DNA of 64,000 bases from Taklimakanibacter lacteus (GTDB taxonomy: Bacteria > Pseudomonadota > Alphaproteobacteria > Rhizobiales > Aestuariivirgaceae). Numbering within the stretch: position 1 is the first letter of the stretch; every line of letters starts with the position of its first letter. Made by a program: the position numbers and the translations under genes. The stretch spans positions 1-64,000 of the forward strand of contig QOZQ01000002.1 of assembly GCA_003576695.1 (NCBI GenBank). Reading direction: 5' to 3'. Below, piece by piece: positions 17,640-26,668 of this stretch. The notes under the pieces were generated by a model. The model saw nothing but the letters and a program-made list of their open reading frames with translations, had not been told where the DNA came from and did no database searches.

Positions 17640-18695
17640 ATGGCGAAGAACATCAAGGGCCCGGCGATCTTCCTGGCCCAGTTCGCGGGCGATGCGAAGC
17701 CCTTCAATTCCTGGGACAGCATTTGCAAATGGGCGGCGGGCCTCGGCTATAAGGGCGTGCAGATCCCGAGCTGGGACGGGCGTCTCTTCGACATCAGGAA
17801 GGCCGCCGAATCGAAGACCTATTGCGACGAGATCAAGGGCGTCGCCAGGAAGCACGGCATCGAGATCACCGAGCTTTCCACTCATTTGCAGGGCCAGCTC
17901 GTTGCCGTGCATCCGGCCTATGACGAGGCCTTCGACAATTTCGCCCCCGCCGCCGTTCATGGCAAGCCGAAGGAACGGCAGAAATGGGCGGTCGAGCAGG
18001 TCATGCATGGCGCCAGGGCGTCGCGCAATCTGGGGCTTGACGCGCATGTGACATTCTCGGGCGCGCTCGCCTGGCCCTTCCTCTATCCCTGGCCACAGCG
18101 CCCGGCCGGCATGATCGAGATGGCCTTCGCGGAGCTGGCGAAGCGCTGGACGCCCATCCTCGATGAATATGACAAGCACGGTGTCGATGTCTGCTACGAG
18201 ATCCATCCGGGCGAGGATCTGTTCGACGGCGCCACTTTCGAGATGTTCCTAGGCGCCGTGAAGAACCACAAGCGCTGCTGCATCAATTACGATCCCTCGC
18301 ATTTCGTCCTGCAGCATCTCGATTATCTGGCCTTCATCGACATCTATCATGAGCGCATCAAGGCGTTTCACGTGAAGGACGCCGAGTTCAATCCGGATGG
18401 CCGCCAGGGCGTCTATTCGGGCTTCCAGCCCTGGATCAACCGCGCCGGCCGCTTCCGCTCGCTGGGCGACGGCCAGGTCGATTTCGGCGCGGTCTTCTCC
18501 AAGCTCGCCGCTCATGACTATGACTCATGGGCGGTGCTCGAATGGGAATGCTGCCTCAAGGATTCGGGCCAGGGTGCGGCGGAAGGAGCCCCCTTCATCG
18601 AAAGCCATATCATCAAGGTGACGGAAAAGTCCTTCGATGATTTCACCGCCCGCGCCATCGACAAGAAGCAGGTCCAGCGCATGCTGGGCATATAG
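17640..18695 (+). CDS. Sugar phosphate isomerase/epimerase-family TIM-barrel protein
   Basis: A 351-aa xylose-isomerase-like TIM barrel (AP endonuclease 2 superfold). Metal-site-like elements include CYEIHPGEDLFDG near residue 185, NYDPSHFVLQH near 220, the KAFHVKDAEF strand and the VLEWECC glutamate near 300. It probably epimerises or isomerises a sugar or sugar derivative; related proteins accompany Gfo/Idh/MocA oxidoreductases in YcjR-like pathways. A strong GGGAGGAG precedes the ATG. It follows xylA after a repeat and precedes an oxidoreductase by 30 bp. Confidence 0.8.
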   Translation: MAKNIKGPAIFLAQFAGDAKPFNSWDSICKWAAGLGYKGVQIPSWDGRLFDIRKAAESKTYCDEIKGVARKHGIEITELSTHLQGQLVAVHPAYDEAFDNFAPAAVHGKPKERQKWAVEQVMHGARASRNLGLDAHVTFSGALAWPFLYPWPQRPAGMIEMAFAELAKRWTPILDEYDKHGVDVCYEIHPGEDLFDGATFEMFLGAVKNHKRCCINYDPSHFVLQHLDYLAFIDIYHERIKAFHVKDAEFNPDGRQGVYSGFQPWINRAGRFRSLGDGQVDFGAVFSKLAAHDYDSWAVLEWECCLKDSGQGAAEGAPFIESHIIKVTEKSFDDFTARAIDKKQVQRMLGI

Positions 18696-18725
18696 TCAAG
18701 CGGCATTCAGGAGGGAGAAGAGACT

Positions 18726-19895
18726 ATGGCCATCGAAGGACGCAGCGACGCCAAAGCGGGCGGGCGCATCAGGCTCGGCATGGTGGGCGGCGGGCAGGGC
18801 GCCTTCATTGGCGCGGTTCATCGCCTCGCCGCGCGCATGGATGACAAATATGAGTTCGTTGCCGGCGCCCTGTCCTCGAGCCCGGAGCGTTCTCAAGCTT
18901 CGGGTGCCGAGCTGGGCCTCGCCCCTGATCGCATCTATTCCGACTACGCCGAGATGGCGAAGGCGGAATCAAAGCGCAAGGACGGCATCGAGGCGGTCGC
19001 CATCGTGACGCCCAACAATATCCACGTGCCGGCGGCGAAAGCCTTCATCGAGGCGGGCATAAATGTGATCTGCGACAAGCCGCTCTCCATTTCGCTGAAA
19101 GAGGCGAAGTCGCTCGCGGCCTTGCTGAAGAAGAAGAACGTCGTCTTCGCGCTCACCCATAATTACGCCGGCTACCCGATGATCCGCCAGGCGCGCGAGA
19201 TGGTGGCGAAGGGTGAGCTGGGCCAGATCCGTCTCGTCCAGGTCGAATATCCGCAAGACTGGCTCACCGAGGACATCGAGAAGTCCGGCCAGAAGCAGGC
19301 CGCCTGGCGCACCGATCCCAAGCAGTCGGGTGGCGGCGCCATTGGCGATATCGGGACCCACGCCTATCAGCTCGCAAGCTTCGTCTCGGGCCTCACGCTG
19401 GATGAGCTCTCGGCCGACATGACGAGCTTCGTCAAGGGCCGCAAGGTCGACGACAATGTGAATGTGATGCTGCGCTTCAGGAACGGCGCCCGCGGCATGC
19501 TGTGGGCGAGCCAGGTAGCGCCTGGAAATGAAAACGGATTGAGATTGCGCGTCTATGGCACCAGGGGCGGGCTCGACTGGACCCAGGTCGATCCGAATTA
19601 TCTCTGGTTCACCCCCTTCGGCCAGGAGAAACGGCTGATCACAAGGGGTGGCGCCGGCTCAGGCGCCGCGGCAGGCCGCGTCACCCGCGTGCCGCCCGGC
19701 CATCCGGAAGGCTATCTCGAAGGCTTCGCCAATATCTATGCCGAGGCGGCGCGCGCCATCATCGCCAGGCGCGCGGGCAAGAAGGCCGACAAGGACGTCA
19801 CCTTCCCCGGCATCGAGGACGGCGTCGCCGGCATGGCCTTCATCGAAGCCTGCAAGAAGTCCTCGGCCAGGAACGGGAAGTGGACGAAGGTGTAG
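18726..19895 (+). CDS. Gfo/Idh/MocA-family sugar oxidoreductase
   Basis: A 389-aa NAD(P)-dependent oxidoreductase. The Rossmann motif LGMVGGGQGAFIG is near residue 17, followed by AIVTPNNIHVPAA, the ICDKPLS lysine motif (EKP equivalent, here DKP) near 115, and GDIGTHAYQL with the catalytic His near 215. It is paired with the preceding isomerase/epimerase, suggesting oxidation and rearrangement of the same sugar. Substrate unknown. Last gene of the LacI-xylB-xylA operon or of a sub-operon behind the repeat at 17472. Confidence 0.87.
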   Translation: MAIEGRSDAKAGGRIRLGMVGGGQGAFIGAVHRLAARMDDKYEFVAGALSSSPERSQASGAELGLAPDRIYSDYAEMAKAESKRKDGIEAVAIVTPNNIHVPAAKAFIEAGINVICDKPLSISLKEAKSLAALLKKKNVVFALTHNYAGYPMIRQAREMVAKGELGQIRLVQVEYPQDWLTEDIEKSGQKQAAWRTDPKQSGGGAIGDIGTHAYQLASFVSGLTLDELSADMTSFVKGRKVDDNVNVMLRFRNGARGMLWASQVAPGNENGLRLRVYGTRGGLDWTQVDPNYLWFTPFGQEKRLITRGGAGSGAAAGRVTRVPPGHPEGYLEGFANIYAEAARAIIARRAGKKADKDVTFPGIEDGVAGMAFIEACKKSSARNGKWTKV

Positions 19896-19908
19896 CAATC
19901 ACTTCAGT

Positions 19909-20010
19909 CGTCATCCCGGCGAAAGCCGGGACCCATTAGACTGGTGAAGTGCGAGCAGCGCCGCCCGGCTTTTCTTATTCAGGGGGTTCCGGCTCTCGCC
20001 GGGATGACGG
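19909..20010. repeat. GTCATCCCGGCGAAAG-family palindromic repeat
   Basis: CGTCATCCCGGCGAAAG at the left pairs with CTCGCCGGGATGACGG at the right; about 60 bp between. It lies between the convergent ends of the oxidoreductase and the VOC gene. Confidence 0.8.
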
Positions 20011-20018
20011 AAGAGGGG

Positions 20019-20381
20019 TTACTTCAATTCCATCAGCTCGATCCGGTTGCCGAACGGGTCATCGACATAGACCCGGTCATACCCCTCGAGCGGCTCGTCG
20101 CGCTTCATGGCGACGCCCGCCGCTTCGAGTCGCGCCGCCAGCGCCGCCAGATCGCTGACCAGGAAGGCCGGATGCGCCTTGCGGGCGCGGCGGAAATCCT
20201 TCTCGACGCCGAGATGGACCTTGATTCCGCCCTTCTCGAACCAGCAGCCGCCCCGCTTCCTGAGATTCTCCGGCTTCTCCACCTCGGCGAGGCCAAGCAG
20301 GCCCTCATAGAAATGCCGGGCGTCGTCTTCCCGGCCTTCCGGCATGGCGAGCTGTATATGGTCGAGTTGAACGAGGCCCAT
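20019..20381 (-). CDS. VOC (glyoxalase-like) family protein
   Basis: A 120-aa single-module vicinal oxygen chelate protein. It opens with LVQLDHIQLAMP (first metal His), has FYEGLLGLAEVEKP, a KVHLGVEKDF strand and ends with YVDDPFGNRIELMEL, the usual second half with its Glu. Such proteins bind a metal and act on small electrophiles or confer resistance; specific activity is not readable. Divergent from nicotinamidase with a 74-bp shared upstream region. Confidence 0.85.
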   Translation of the reverse strand: MGLVQLDHIQLAMPEGREDDARHFYEGLLGLAEVEKPENLRKRGGCWFEKGGIKVHLGVEKDFRRARKAHPAFLVSDLAALAARLEAAGVAMKRDEPLEGYDRVYVDDPFGNRIELMELK

Positions 20382-20455
20382 TACCGATCTTTAAGCATTG
20401 CGGTTCATTGCAATCTAGCATAACACGCGAAGCCCCTGATCGAGGACTGCTGGCC

Positions 20456-21064
20456 ATGGTGAAGCGCGACGGCGAAGTGCTCCTGGTTATCGACGTGCAG
20501 AACGACTTCTGCCCGGGTGGCCGGCTCGCCGTGCCGGGCGGCCACGAAGTGGTGCCGGTGATCAACCGGCTGGCGCGCGATTTCCGCCATGTCGTGCTGA
20601 CCCAGGACTGGCATCCCGAAGGCCATTCCTCCTTTGCCTCCTCGCATCCGGGCAAAACGCCCTTTTCCACGGTCGCCATGCCCTATGGCCCGCAGACCCT
20701 GTGGCCCGATCACTGCACCTGGGACAGCGACGGCGCCCGCTTTCATGCGGAGCTCGACATTCCCCATGCCGGGCTCATCATCCGCAAGGGCTTCCGTCCG
20801 GAGATCGACTCCTATTCCGCCTTCTTCGAGAACGATCACAAGACGCCGACCGGCCTCCTCGGCTATTTGCGCGAGCGCCAGCTCACCCGCGTCACTTGCG
20901 TCGGCCTCGCCTTCGATTATTGTGTCCGCTATTCGGCGGAAGACGCGCGCTCTCACGGTTTTGACACGATCGTGGTCGAAGAAGCCTCGCGTGCCATCGA
21001 TTTGAATGGAACCGCTGACGCTACAAGGGCGTCCTTTCGCGACAGAGGGATAAAGCTCACATGA
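20456..21064 (+). CDS. pncA: Nicotinamidase
   Basis: A 202-aa isochorismatase-fold amidase releasing nicotinate from nicotinamide for NAD salvage. Catalytic triad elements are the Asp in VIDVQNDFCPGG, the Lys in IIRKGF and the Cys in GLAFDYCVRYS; the metal site is DWHPEGH. The ATG at 20456 has a GAGGA site about 10 bp upstream; an in-frame TTG at 20408 lacks one. Its stop overlaps the ATG of the next gene (ATGA). Confidence 0.9.
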   Translation: MVKRDGEVLLVIDVQNDFCPGGRLAVPGGHEVVPVINRLARDFRHVVLTQDWHPEGHSSFASSHPGKTPFSTVAMPYGPQTLWPDHCTWDSDGARFHAELDIPHAGLIIRKGFRPEIDSYSAFFENDHKTPTGLLGYLRERQLTRVTCVGLAFDYCVRYSAEDARSHGFDTIVVEEASRAIDLNGTADATRASFRDRGIKLT

Positions 21065-21765
21065 ATCTCCGCGAACGCATCATGGACTATGTTGTCGACT
21101 TGGCACCCCAGCCTGCCGTGCCGGTGGCCGGTACGCGTCGCAGCTTTCCGGTGCGCCGGCTCTACTGCGTCGGCCGTAACTATGCCGAGCATGCGCGCGA
21201 GATGGGCCATGATCCCAGGCGGGAGAAACCGTTCTTCTTCCAGAAGGCGGCGGATTCGATCGTCACCGACGGCGTTTTTCCCTATCCGACCGTGTCGTCC
21301 GACGTGCATCACGAGATCGAGCTGGTGGTGGCATTGAAGGCGGGCGGCGGCAATATCCCGGCGGCCAAGGCCCGGGACATCATCTATGGCTTTGCGGTCG
21401 GCCTCGATATGACGCGCCGCGACCTCCAGGCCGAGGCGAAGAAGGCGGGCCGCCCCTGGGAGGCCGGCAAGGCTTTCGATCGCGCGGCACCCATCAGCGC
21501 CATCACACCCGTCGAGCAGTCGGGTTATCTGGTCAAGGGCGCCATCACGCTCGATGTGAATGGCGAGCGCCGCCAGTCGGCCGATCTTGCCGACATGATC
21601 TGGCCGGTCGCCGATATCATCGCCGAGCTCTCGCAGCTCTTCCTCCTGGCGCCCGGCGACCTGATCTTCACCGGCACGCCCGCGGGCGTTGCCGCCGTCA
21701 AGCGCGGCGACAAGCTCCATGGTGAGATTGCCAGGCTCTCGGCGCTCGATGTGGTGGTTACCTGA
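21061..21765 (+). CDS. Fumarylacetoacetate hydrolase-family protein (fumarylpyruvate hydrolase-like)
   Basis: A 234-aa small FAH-family enzyme. The motifs YCVGRNYAEHAREMG, PFFFQKAADSI, the metal-site HHEIELVVAL (Glu pair), GFAVGLDMTRRDLQ and LIFTGTPAGVAAV fit the NagK/YcgM type that cleaves acylpyruvates such as fumarylpyruvate. Four-base overlap with pncA indicates coupled translation. At 234 aa it is too short to be the 2-keto-3-deoxypentonate dehydratase of the Weimberg route, which also belongs to the FAH superfamily. Confidence 0.85.
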   Translation: MNLRERIMDYVVDLAPQPAVPVAGTRRSFPVRRLYCVGRNYAEHAREMGHDPRREKPFFFQKAADSIVTDGVFPYPTVSSDVHHEIELVVALKAGGGNIPAAKARDIIYGFAVGLDMTRRDLQAEAKKAGRPWEAGKAFDRAAPISAITPVEQSGYLVKGAITLDVNGERRQSADLADMIWPVADIIAELSQLFLLAPGDLIFTGTPAGVAAVKRGDKLHGEIARLSALDVVVT

Positions 21766-21791
21766 GGACTGTCGCCTCAAGAATATATACT

Positions 21792-21891
21792 GTCATCCCG
21801 GCGAAAGCCGGGACCCATTAAATAAGTGAAGCTGGGGAAGCGCCGCCCGCCTTATTCTATTCAGGGGGTCCCGGCTTTCGCCGGGATGACG
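21792..21891. repeat. GTCATCCCGGCGAAAG-family palindromic repeat
   Basis: GTCATCCCGGCGAAAGCCGGG on the left and CCCGGCTTTCGCCGGGATGAC on the right form a long perfect stem; located between convergent genes and ending 7 bp before the aldehyde dehydrogenase stop. Confidence 0.85.
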
Positions 21892-21897
21892 AATTGC

Positions 21898-23337
21898 TTA
21901 CAGCGCGTTCGTATAGGCCGTCTTGATCGCGGTGTAGAATTCCGCCGCATGCCTTCCCTGCTCGCGCGGGCCATAGCTCGAGCCTTTTCGTCCGCCGAAG
22001 GGCACGTGATAGTCGACGCCCGCCGTCGGCAGATTGACCATCACCATGCCGGCCGCCGAGTTCCTGCGGAAATGGGTGGCATGTTTGAGCGACGAGGTGG
22101 CGATGCCGGAGGAAAGCCCGAAGGCCGTGTCATTGGCGACCGAGAGCGCCTCCTCATAGCTGTCGACCTTGATCACCGAGGCAACCGGCCCGAAGATCTC
22201 CTCGCGGTTGATGCGCATCTTGTTGTCGGTATTCACGAACAGGGCCGGGCTCAGATAATGGCCCTTGGTGTCGCGGTTGAGCAGCTCGCCGCCCCAGGCG
22301 AGCTCGGCGCCTTCATGGCGCCCGACATCGATATAGGTGAGATCCTGGGCGAGCTGGTTCTCATCGACGACGGGGCCGACCTGCGTGCCGTCCTTCAGCG
22401 CGTGATCGACCTTGAGCGCCTTCAGCGCCTCGACCGTCTTGGTGACGAAGGCGTCGTGGATCTTGCTCTGCACGATGAGGCGCGAGGAGGCGGTGCAGCG
22501 CTGGCCGGTCTGGTAGAAGGCGCCATCGACAGCGGCCGCGACCGCGACGTCGAGATTTGCGTCGTCGAGGACGATGAAGGGATTCTTGCCGCCCATTTCA
22601 AGCTGGAACTTGGCGCCGCGCATGGCGCAGGCCTGCGCCACCCGGGCGCCGGTCGCGACCGAGCCGGTGAAGGAGATCGCATTGACATCCTTGGAATCGA
22701 GCATCGCCTGGCCGACCACCGAGCCCTTGCCCATCACCAGGTTGACGACGCCCTTGGGCAGGCCCGCGCGCGAGAGGATCTCCACCAGCGCCCAGGCCGA
22801 GCCCGGCACCAGATCGGCCGGCTTGAACACGACCGTGTTGCCGAAGGCAAGCGCCGGCGCCATTTTCCAGGCCGGGATGGCGATCGGGAAATTCCATGGG
22901 CAGATCAGGCCGACCACGCCCAGGGGCTCGCGCGTGACGGTGACATCGACGCCGGGCCGCACCGAGGCGATGGCCACGCCTTCGAGCCGCAAGGCTTCCT
23001 GCGCGAAGAACTTGAAGATCTGGGCGGCCCGCATCGTCTCGGCGACGCCATTGCCGAGCGGTTTGCCTTCCTCGCGCGCGAGCAGCTTGCCGATCTCGTC
23101 CTTGCGCGCCAGAAGCTCGACGCCCACCGCTTCGAGAATATCGGCGCGCTGCTGCGGCGTCGTCTGCGACCATTGCGGAGCGGCGGCCTTGGCGGCGGCG
23201 ATGGCGGCCTCTGCGTCACCCTGGCTCGCTTGCGCATAGGAGCCGATGATGTCGGACAGGTCGGACGGATTGATATTGTCCTTGGCGTTCCCGCCCTCGA
23301 CCCATTCGCCATTGATGAAATTCTTGTGCAGTGTCAT
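21898..23337 (-). CDS. Aldehyde dehydrogenase, probable 2-ketoglutarate semialdehyde dehydrogenase
   Basis: A 479-aa NAD(P)-dependent aldehyde dehydrogenase. It shows the catalytic Cys in GQRCTASSRLIV, the Glu in LEMGGKNPF, PWNFPIAIPAWK and the FTGSVATG cofactor loop. The GQRCTASSR and PLGVVGLICPWN segments resemble ketoglutarate-semialdehyde (2,5-dioxopentanoate) dehydrogenases, the last step of the Weimberg pentose route. The ATG at 23337 was chosen because the protein then begins MTLHKNFINGEWVEGG, standard for the family; a longer frame is not supported. Divergent from the next gene. Confidence 0.82.
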   Translation of the reverse strand: MTLHKNFINGEWVEGGNAKDNINPSDLSDIIGSYAQASQGDAEAAIAAAKAAAPQWSQTTPQQRADILEAVGVELLARKDEIGKLLAREEGKPLGNGVAETMRAAQIFKFFAQEALRLEGVAIASVRPGVDVTVTREPLGVVGLICPWNFPIAIPAWKMAPALAFGNTVVFKPADLVPGSAWALVEILSRAGLPKGVVNLVMGKGSVVGQAMLDSKDVNAISFTGSVATGARVAQACAMRGAKFQLEMGGKNPFIVLDDANLDVAVAAAVDGAFYQTGQRCTASSRLIVQSKIHDAFVTKTVEALKALKVDHALKDGTQVGPVVDENQLAQDLTYIDVGRHEGAELAWGGELLNRDTKGHYLSPALFVNTDNKMRINREEIFGPVASVIKVDSYEEALSVANDTAFGLSSGIATSSLKHATHFRRNSAAGMVMVNLPTAGVDYHVPFGGRKGSSYGPREQGRHAAEFYTAIKTAYTNAL

Positions 23338-23459
23338 TAGGGTAACCTCTCCCGATTTGCGGCGGCGGAAGCTATAGCATCGGACCGGAAGCTGTGCAGC
23401 GGTTTTCGGATGATCCGATGCGAATGGGGAACACACGCCCGGACGCGAAAGGACGCGAA

Positions 23460-24326
23460 ATGAAGATTGGATTTGTGGGTCTTGGCCTCATGGGTTCCGG
23501 CATGGCCGGACACCTTTTGGCCGCCGGCCATGAATTGTGGCTCATGGCGCATCGCAACCGTGTCTTCATCGATCCCTTGCTGGCCAGGGGTGCGCATGAA
23601 GCGAAGGATCTGGCGGGTCTCGCGCAACAGAGCGACGTGATCATCCTCTGCCTCACCACCGCCAGGGTGGTGGAGGAGACGGTGGCCGGCCTGAAGCCCC
23701 ATTTGCGGCGCGGCCAGATCGTCATCGACACCGGCACGACGAATCCCGAGACGACGCGCCGTCTGGCGCGCGAGCTCGCCCATCTTGGGATAGGCTATGC
23801 CGATGCGCCGATGGCGGGCGGGCCCGAGCAGGTGGCGAAGAAGGATGTGGGGGTGCTGGTCGGCGCCGATGCGGGGACCTTGGCTGCGATCACGCCGGTC
23901 ATTTCCTGCTATGCGAGCCGGCTGCGGCATTTCGGTCCGCCGGGGTCGGGCCATGTGGCGAAGCTCATCTCGAACTATCTGGTGATCGGCATGATCGGGC
24001 TCGTGGCGGAATCCTTCAAGGCCGCGCATTTGGCGCAGGTCGACTGGAAGGACCTCTATGAGGTGATGCAGAACGGCTCGGGCAATTCGGGCGTGCTGCG
24101 CAAGATGATGGATGCAGCGCTTGCCGGTGATTTCGACGGCTATAAATTCTCGCTCGCCAATGCCGCCAAGGACATCGGCTATTATGCGAGCCTTGCCGAA
24201 GAGCTCGGACAGTTGACGCCGCTCACCCAGGCAGTAGAGCAGATATTCGCCAATGCGGTCGCCACGGGTCATGGCGGCCGCAATGTCAGCCATTTGCTTG
24301 ACCCGGCCATAGACGACGTCACATAA
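23460..24326 (+). CDS. NAD(P)-dependent beta-hydroxyacid dehydrogenase (GarR/HIBADH-like)
   Basis: A 288-aa beta-hydroxyacid dehydrogenase. The Rossmann motif GFVGLGLMGSGMAGHLL is at residues 4-20, the catalytic ADAPMAGGPEQ near 115 and the GHVAKLISNYL lysine near 165, as in tartronate semialdehyde and hydroxyisobutyrate dehydrogenases. AAAGGA upstream supports the ATG at 23460. It is followed within 30 bp by an aminotransferase, possibly a small operon; substrate not determinable. Confidence 0.87.
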   Translation: MKIGFVGLGLMGSGMAGHLLAAGHELWLMAHRNRVFIDPLLARGAHEAKDLAGLAQQSDVIILCLTTARVVEETVAGLKPHLRRGQIVIDTGTTNPETTRRLARELAHLGIGYADAPMAGGPEQVAKKDVGVLVGADAGTLAAITPVISCYASRLRHFGPPGSGHVAKLISNYLVIGMIGLVAESFKAAHLAQVDWKDLYEVMQNGSGNSGVLRKMMDAALAGDFDGYKFSLANAAKDIGYYASLAEELGQLTPLTQAVEQIFANAVATGHGGRNVSHLLDPAIDDVT

Positions 24327-24352
24327 AGCATCACCCCGAAAAGTTGCGAGAC

Positions 24353-25537
24353 ATGCTGAACCTCAATCCCAATATCACCGTCATCGAAGAGGAGGGCGCC
24401 TTCGCCGTCCTCGATCGCGCGCTGGCGCTGAAGGCCAAGGGTGCGCCTGTCATCAATCTCGGCATCGGCCAGCCGGACTTCTCGCCGCCGCGCCACATAT
24501 TGGAAGCAGCGGAGAAAGCGGTGCGCGACGGGCCGCATGGCTATACGACGCCGATCGGCATCCTGCCTTTGCGCGAAGCGGTCGCGGCGCATATCGAGGG
24601 CCGCTTCAAGGTGCCGGTCACGCCGGATGAAGTCGTTATCGTGCCGGGCGGCAAGGTCACTTTCTACTTCGCCTGTCTTCTCTTTGGCGGGCCGGGGACC
24701 GAGATCCTCTATCCCGATCCCGGTTTTCCGCCCTATCGCGAGGCGATCCGCTCGGGCGGTGCGAAGGGCGTGCCTTATCCGATCCGCGAGGACAAGGATT
24801 TCGGCTTCGATGCCGAGGAGGTGCTTTCGCTCATCACGCCCCGGACGCGCCTCATCATGGTCAACTCGCCAGCCAATCCGACCGGTGGCGTCGTCGATGC
24901 CAGGGAGATCGAGAAGCTGGCGCACGGCCTCGCGAAACACCCCAATGTCGCGATCCTTTCTGACGAGATCTACAGTCACCTCGTCTTCTCCGGCGCCAAA
25001 TTCACGAGCTTCCTCGCCTTTCCCGAATTGCGCGACCGCACCATCATCCTCGATGGCTGGTCGAAGACCTTCGCCATGACCGGCTGGCGGCTGGGTTTCG
25101 GCATCTGGCCGAAAGCGCTTGTCGATCATGTGAGGAAGCTCATCACCGTCGATCATTCCTGCGTCAATGTCGCGGCCCAGATGGCGGGGCTTGCCGCCAT
25201 GACCGGGCCGATGGACGAGATCGAGGGCTTCCGCAGGAGCTTCGAGAAGCGCCGGCAGATCGTGGTCGACGGATTGAATGCGCTGCCGGGCGTCAGCTGC
25301 CGCATGCCGGGCGGCGCCTTCTATGCCTTTCCCAATGTGAAGGGTACGGGCCGGGCGTCACGCGATCTGGCGCGCGATCTCCTCAACGAGGCGCATGTGG
25401 CGCTGATCCCGGGCGAGAGCTTCGGCGACAATGGCGCCGGCTATTTGCGCCTCTCTTATGCCGCGAGCGAGGCCGAGCTCAGGGAAGCGCTCGCGCGGAT
25501 GAAGGGATTTCTCTCAGCTCGTCATGGCCGCCCTTGA
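24353..25537 (+). CDS. Class I/II PLP-dependent aminotransferase
   Basis: A 394-aa fold type I aminotransferase of the aspartate family. Visible are NLGIGQPDFSPP, GYTTPIGILPLREA, YPDPGFPPYRE, NSPANPTGG, the LSDEIYSHL aspartate and the PLP lysine in WSKTFAMTGWRLGF, plus the carboxylate-binding LRLSYAAS arginine. The ATG at 24353 is inside a truncated CCGAAAAGTTGC repeat and has no clear RBS; a TTG at 24344 is the alternative. The last seven codons (SARHGRP) are made by a palindromic repeat, so the C-terminus has been altered by it. Confidence 0.87.
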   Translation: MLNLNPNITVIEEEGAFAVLDRALALKAKGAPVINLGIGQPDFSPPRHILEAAEKAVRDGPHGYTTPIGILPLREAVAAHIEGRFKVPVTPDEVVIVPGGKVTFYFACLLFGGPGTEILYPDPGFPPYREAIRSGGAKGVPYPIREDKDFGFDAEEVLSLITPRTRLIMVNSPANPTGGVVDAREIEKLAHGLAKHPNVAILSDEIYSHLVFSGAKFTSFLAFPELRDRTIILDGWSKTFAMTGWRLGFGIWPKALVDHVRKLITVDHSCVNVAAQMAGLAAMTGPMDEIEGFRRSFEKRRQIVVDGLNALPGVSCRMPGGAFYAFPNVKGTGRASRDLARDLLNEAHVALIPGESFGDNGAGYLRLSYAASEAELREALARMKGFLSARHGRP

Positions 25538-25583
25538 GACGGCCATCCAGTCCAACCGTTGGCGGGGCAAGCCCGGCCACGGG
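25520..25583. repeat. Palindromic repeat (CGTCATGGCCG family) overlapping a gene end
   Basis: Starts CGTCATGGCCGCCC inside the aminotransferase reading frame and ends near CCCGGCCACGGG. Shorter than the copy at 17472-17565. From 25584 to 25757 no gene or clear site is seen before the convergent EamA gene. Confidence 0.7.
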
Positions 25584-25757
25584 AAAAGAGCCATGCCGGG
25601 CGCGGACCTTTAAGGGGCTGAGGATGAGAAGGTGGCGCCGGCATGGCGGGCAGTCGGGTGATGCCAGGAAAAGGGAACGCGACTGACGCTTCCTGGTGAG
25701 CTTAACGTGGCCTTAATTTATGACACGCGAGTGACGGCCTGACGTCAGTCACGCGAA

Positions 25758-26600
25758 TCATGAGAGCCTGAGCGCCACCGCGCCCAGTACGATCAGTATG
25801 GCGCCGATCAGCCGCAGCCCCGTCACCTTCTCCTTGAGGACCAGCGCCGACATCAGCATGACGAACAGGATGCTGGTCTCGCGCAAGGCCGCCACCGCGG
25901 CGATGGGCGCCAGGCTCATCGCCCAGATGACGATCCAGTAGGCGCCGGCCGAGAGCACGGCACCGGCGGCCCCGCTTTTCCAGGAGGGGAGGATTTGGAC
26001 GAAGGCCCTGGGCCCGCGGGTCATGAGCGCCACGGCGACCATGAACAGCCCGTCGAGCAGGAAGAGCAGCCCGGCATAGGCCGAGGCCGATCCCGACAGG
26101 CGTCCGCCGAAGCCGTCGACGATCGTATAGGCGGCGATGAAGCCCGATGTGCCGAGCGCGAAGAACAGCGTCATGCCGTCGAGCCGGATCGTCTTGCCGC
26201 CGGGCCGGACGGTGAGCCAGATGCCGGCGACGAGGGTGAGGATGCCGAGCGCCCCCACCGGCGTGACGGATTCCCCGGCAAGCCCCCAGGCGCCGATGAA
26301 AGTGAGGAGCGGCGCCGTGCCGCGCGCGATCGGATAGACCTGGCTCAGATCGCCGGTGCGATAGCTGCGCGCCAGGAAGATATTGTAGCCGGTATGCAGG
26401 AGCCCCGAGGCGAGCACGTAAGGATAGCTTTCAGGCCTGGGCCAGGGAAAGACCATGAGCATCGCAAGGCCCATGACGCCCATCAGGCAGGAGATCAGGA
26501 GCAGGGCAAGGAAACGGTCGAGATCGAGCTTGACCAGGAGGTTCCAGCTCGCATGCAGGATGGCCGCGACCAGCACGGCCAGGAAGATGGGAAGATCCAC
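25758..26600 (-). CDS. EamA/DMT-family transporter
   Basis: A 280-aa drug/metabolite transporter with about ten hydrophobic helices arranged as two EamA repeats. The first repeat begins FLAVLVAAILHASWNLLVKL; the second ends with RETSILFVMLMSALVLKEKV-T-GLRLIGAILIVLGAVAL, typical of the family. Probable inner-membrane exporter of small metabolites; no substrate clue. Single gene. Confidence 0.87.
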   Translation of the reverse strand: MDLPIFLAVLVAAILHASWNLLVKLDLDRFLALLLISCLMGVMGLAMLMVFPWPRPESYPYVLASGLLHTGYNIFLARSYRTGDLSQVYPIARGTAPLLTFIGAWGLAGESVTPVGALGILTLVAGIWLTVRPGGKTIRLDGMTLFFALGTSGFIAAYTIVDGFGGRLSGSASAYAGLLFLLDGLFMVAVALMTRGPRAFVQILPSWKSGAAGAVLSAGAYWIVIWAMSLAPIAAVAALRETSILFVMLMSALVLKEKVTGLRLIGAILIVLGAVALRLS

Positions 26601-26668
26601 TTTCGCCCGAAATCAAGAAAGTTGCGCGGGCGCTTATAGCCCAGGCCGGGCCGGCCTGCCAGCCGCGA

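Noticed and set aside
21061-21765. FAH-family gene as the missing 2-keto-3-deoxyxylonate dehydratase
   Set aside because: At 234 aa with acylpyruvase-type motifs it is much shorter than the XylX-type enzymes (about 380 aa) and is coupled to nicotinamidase instead.
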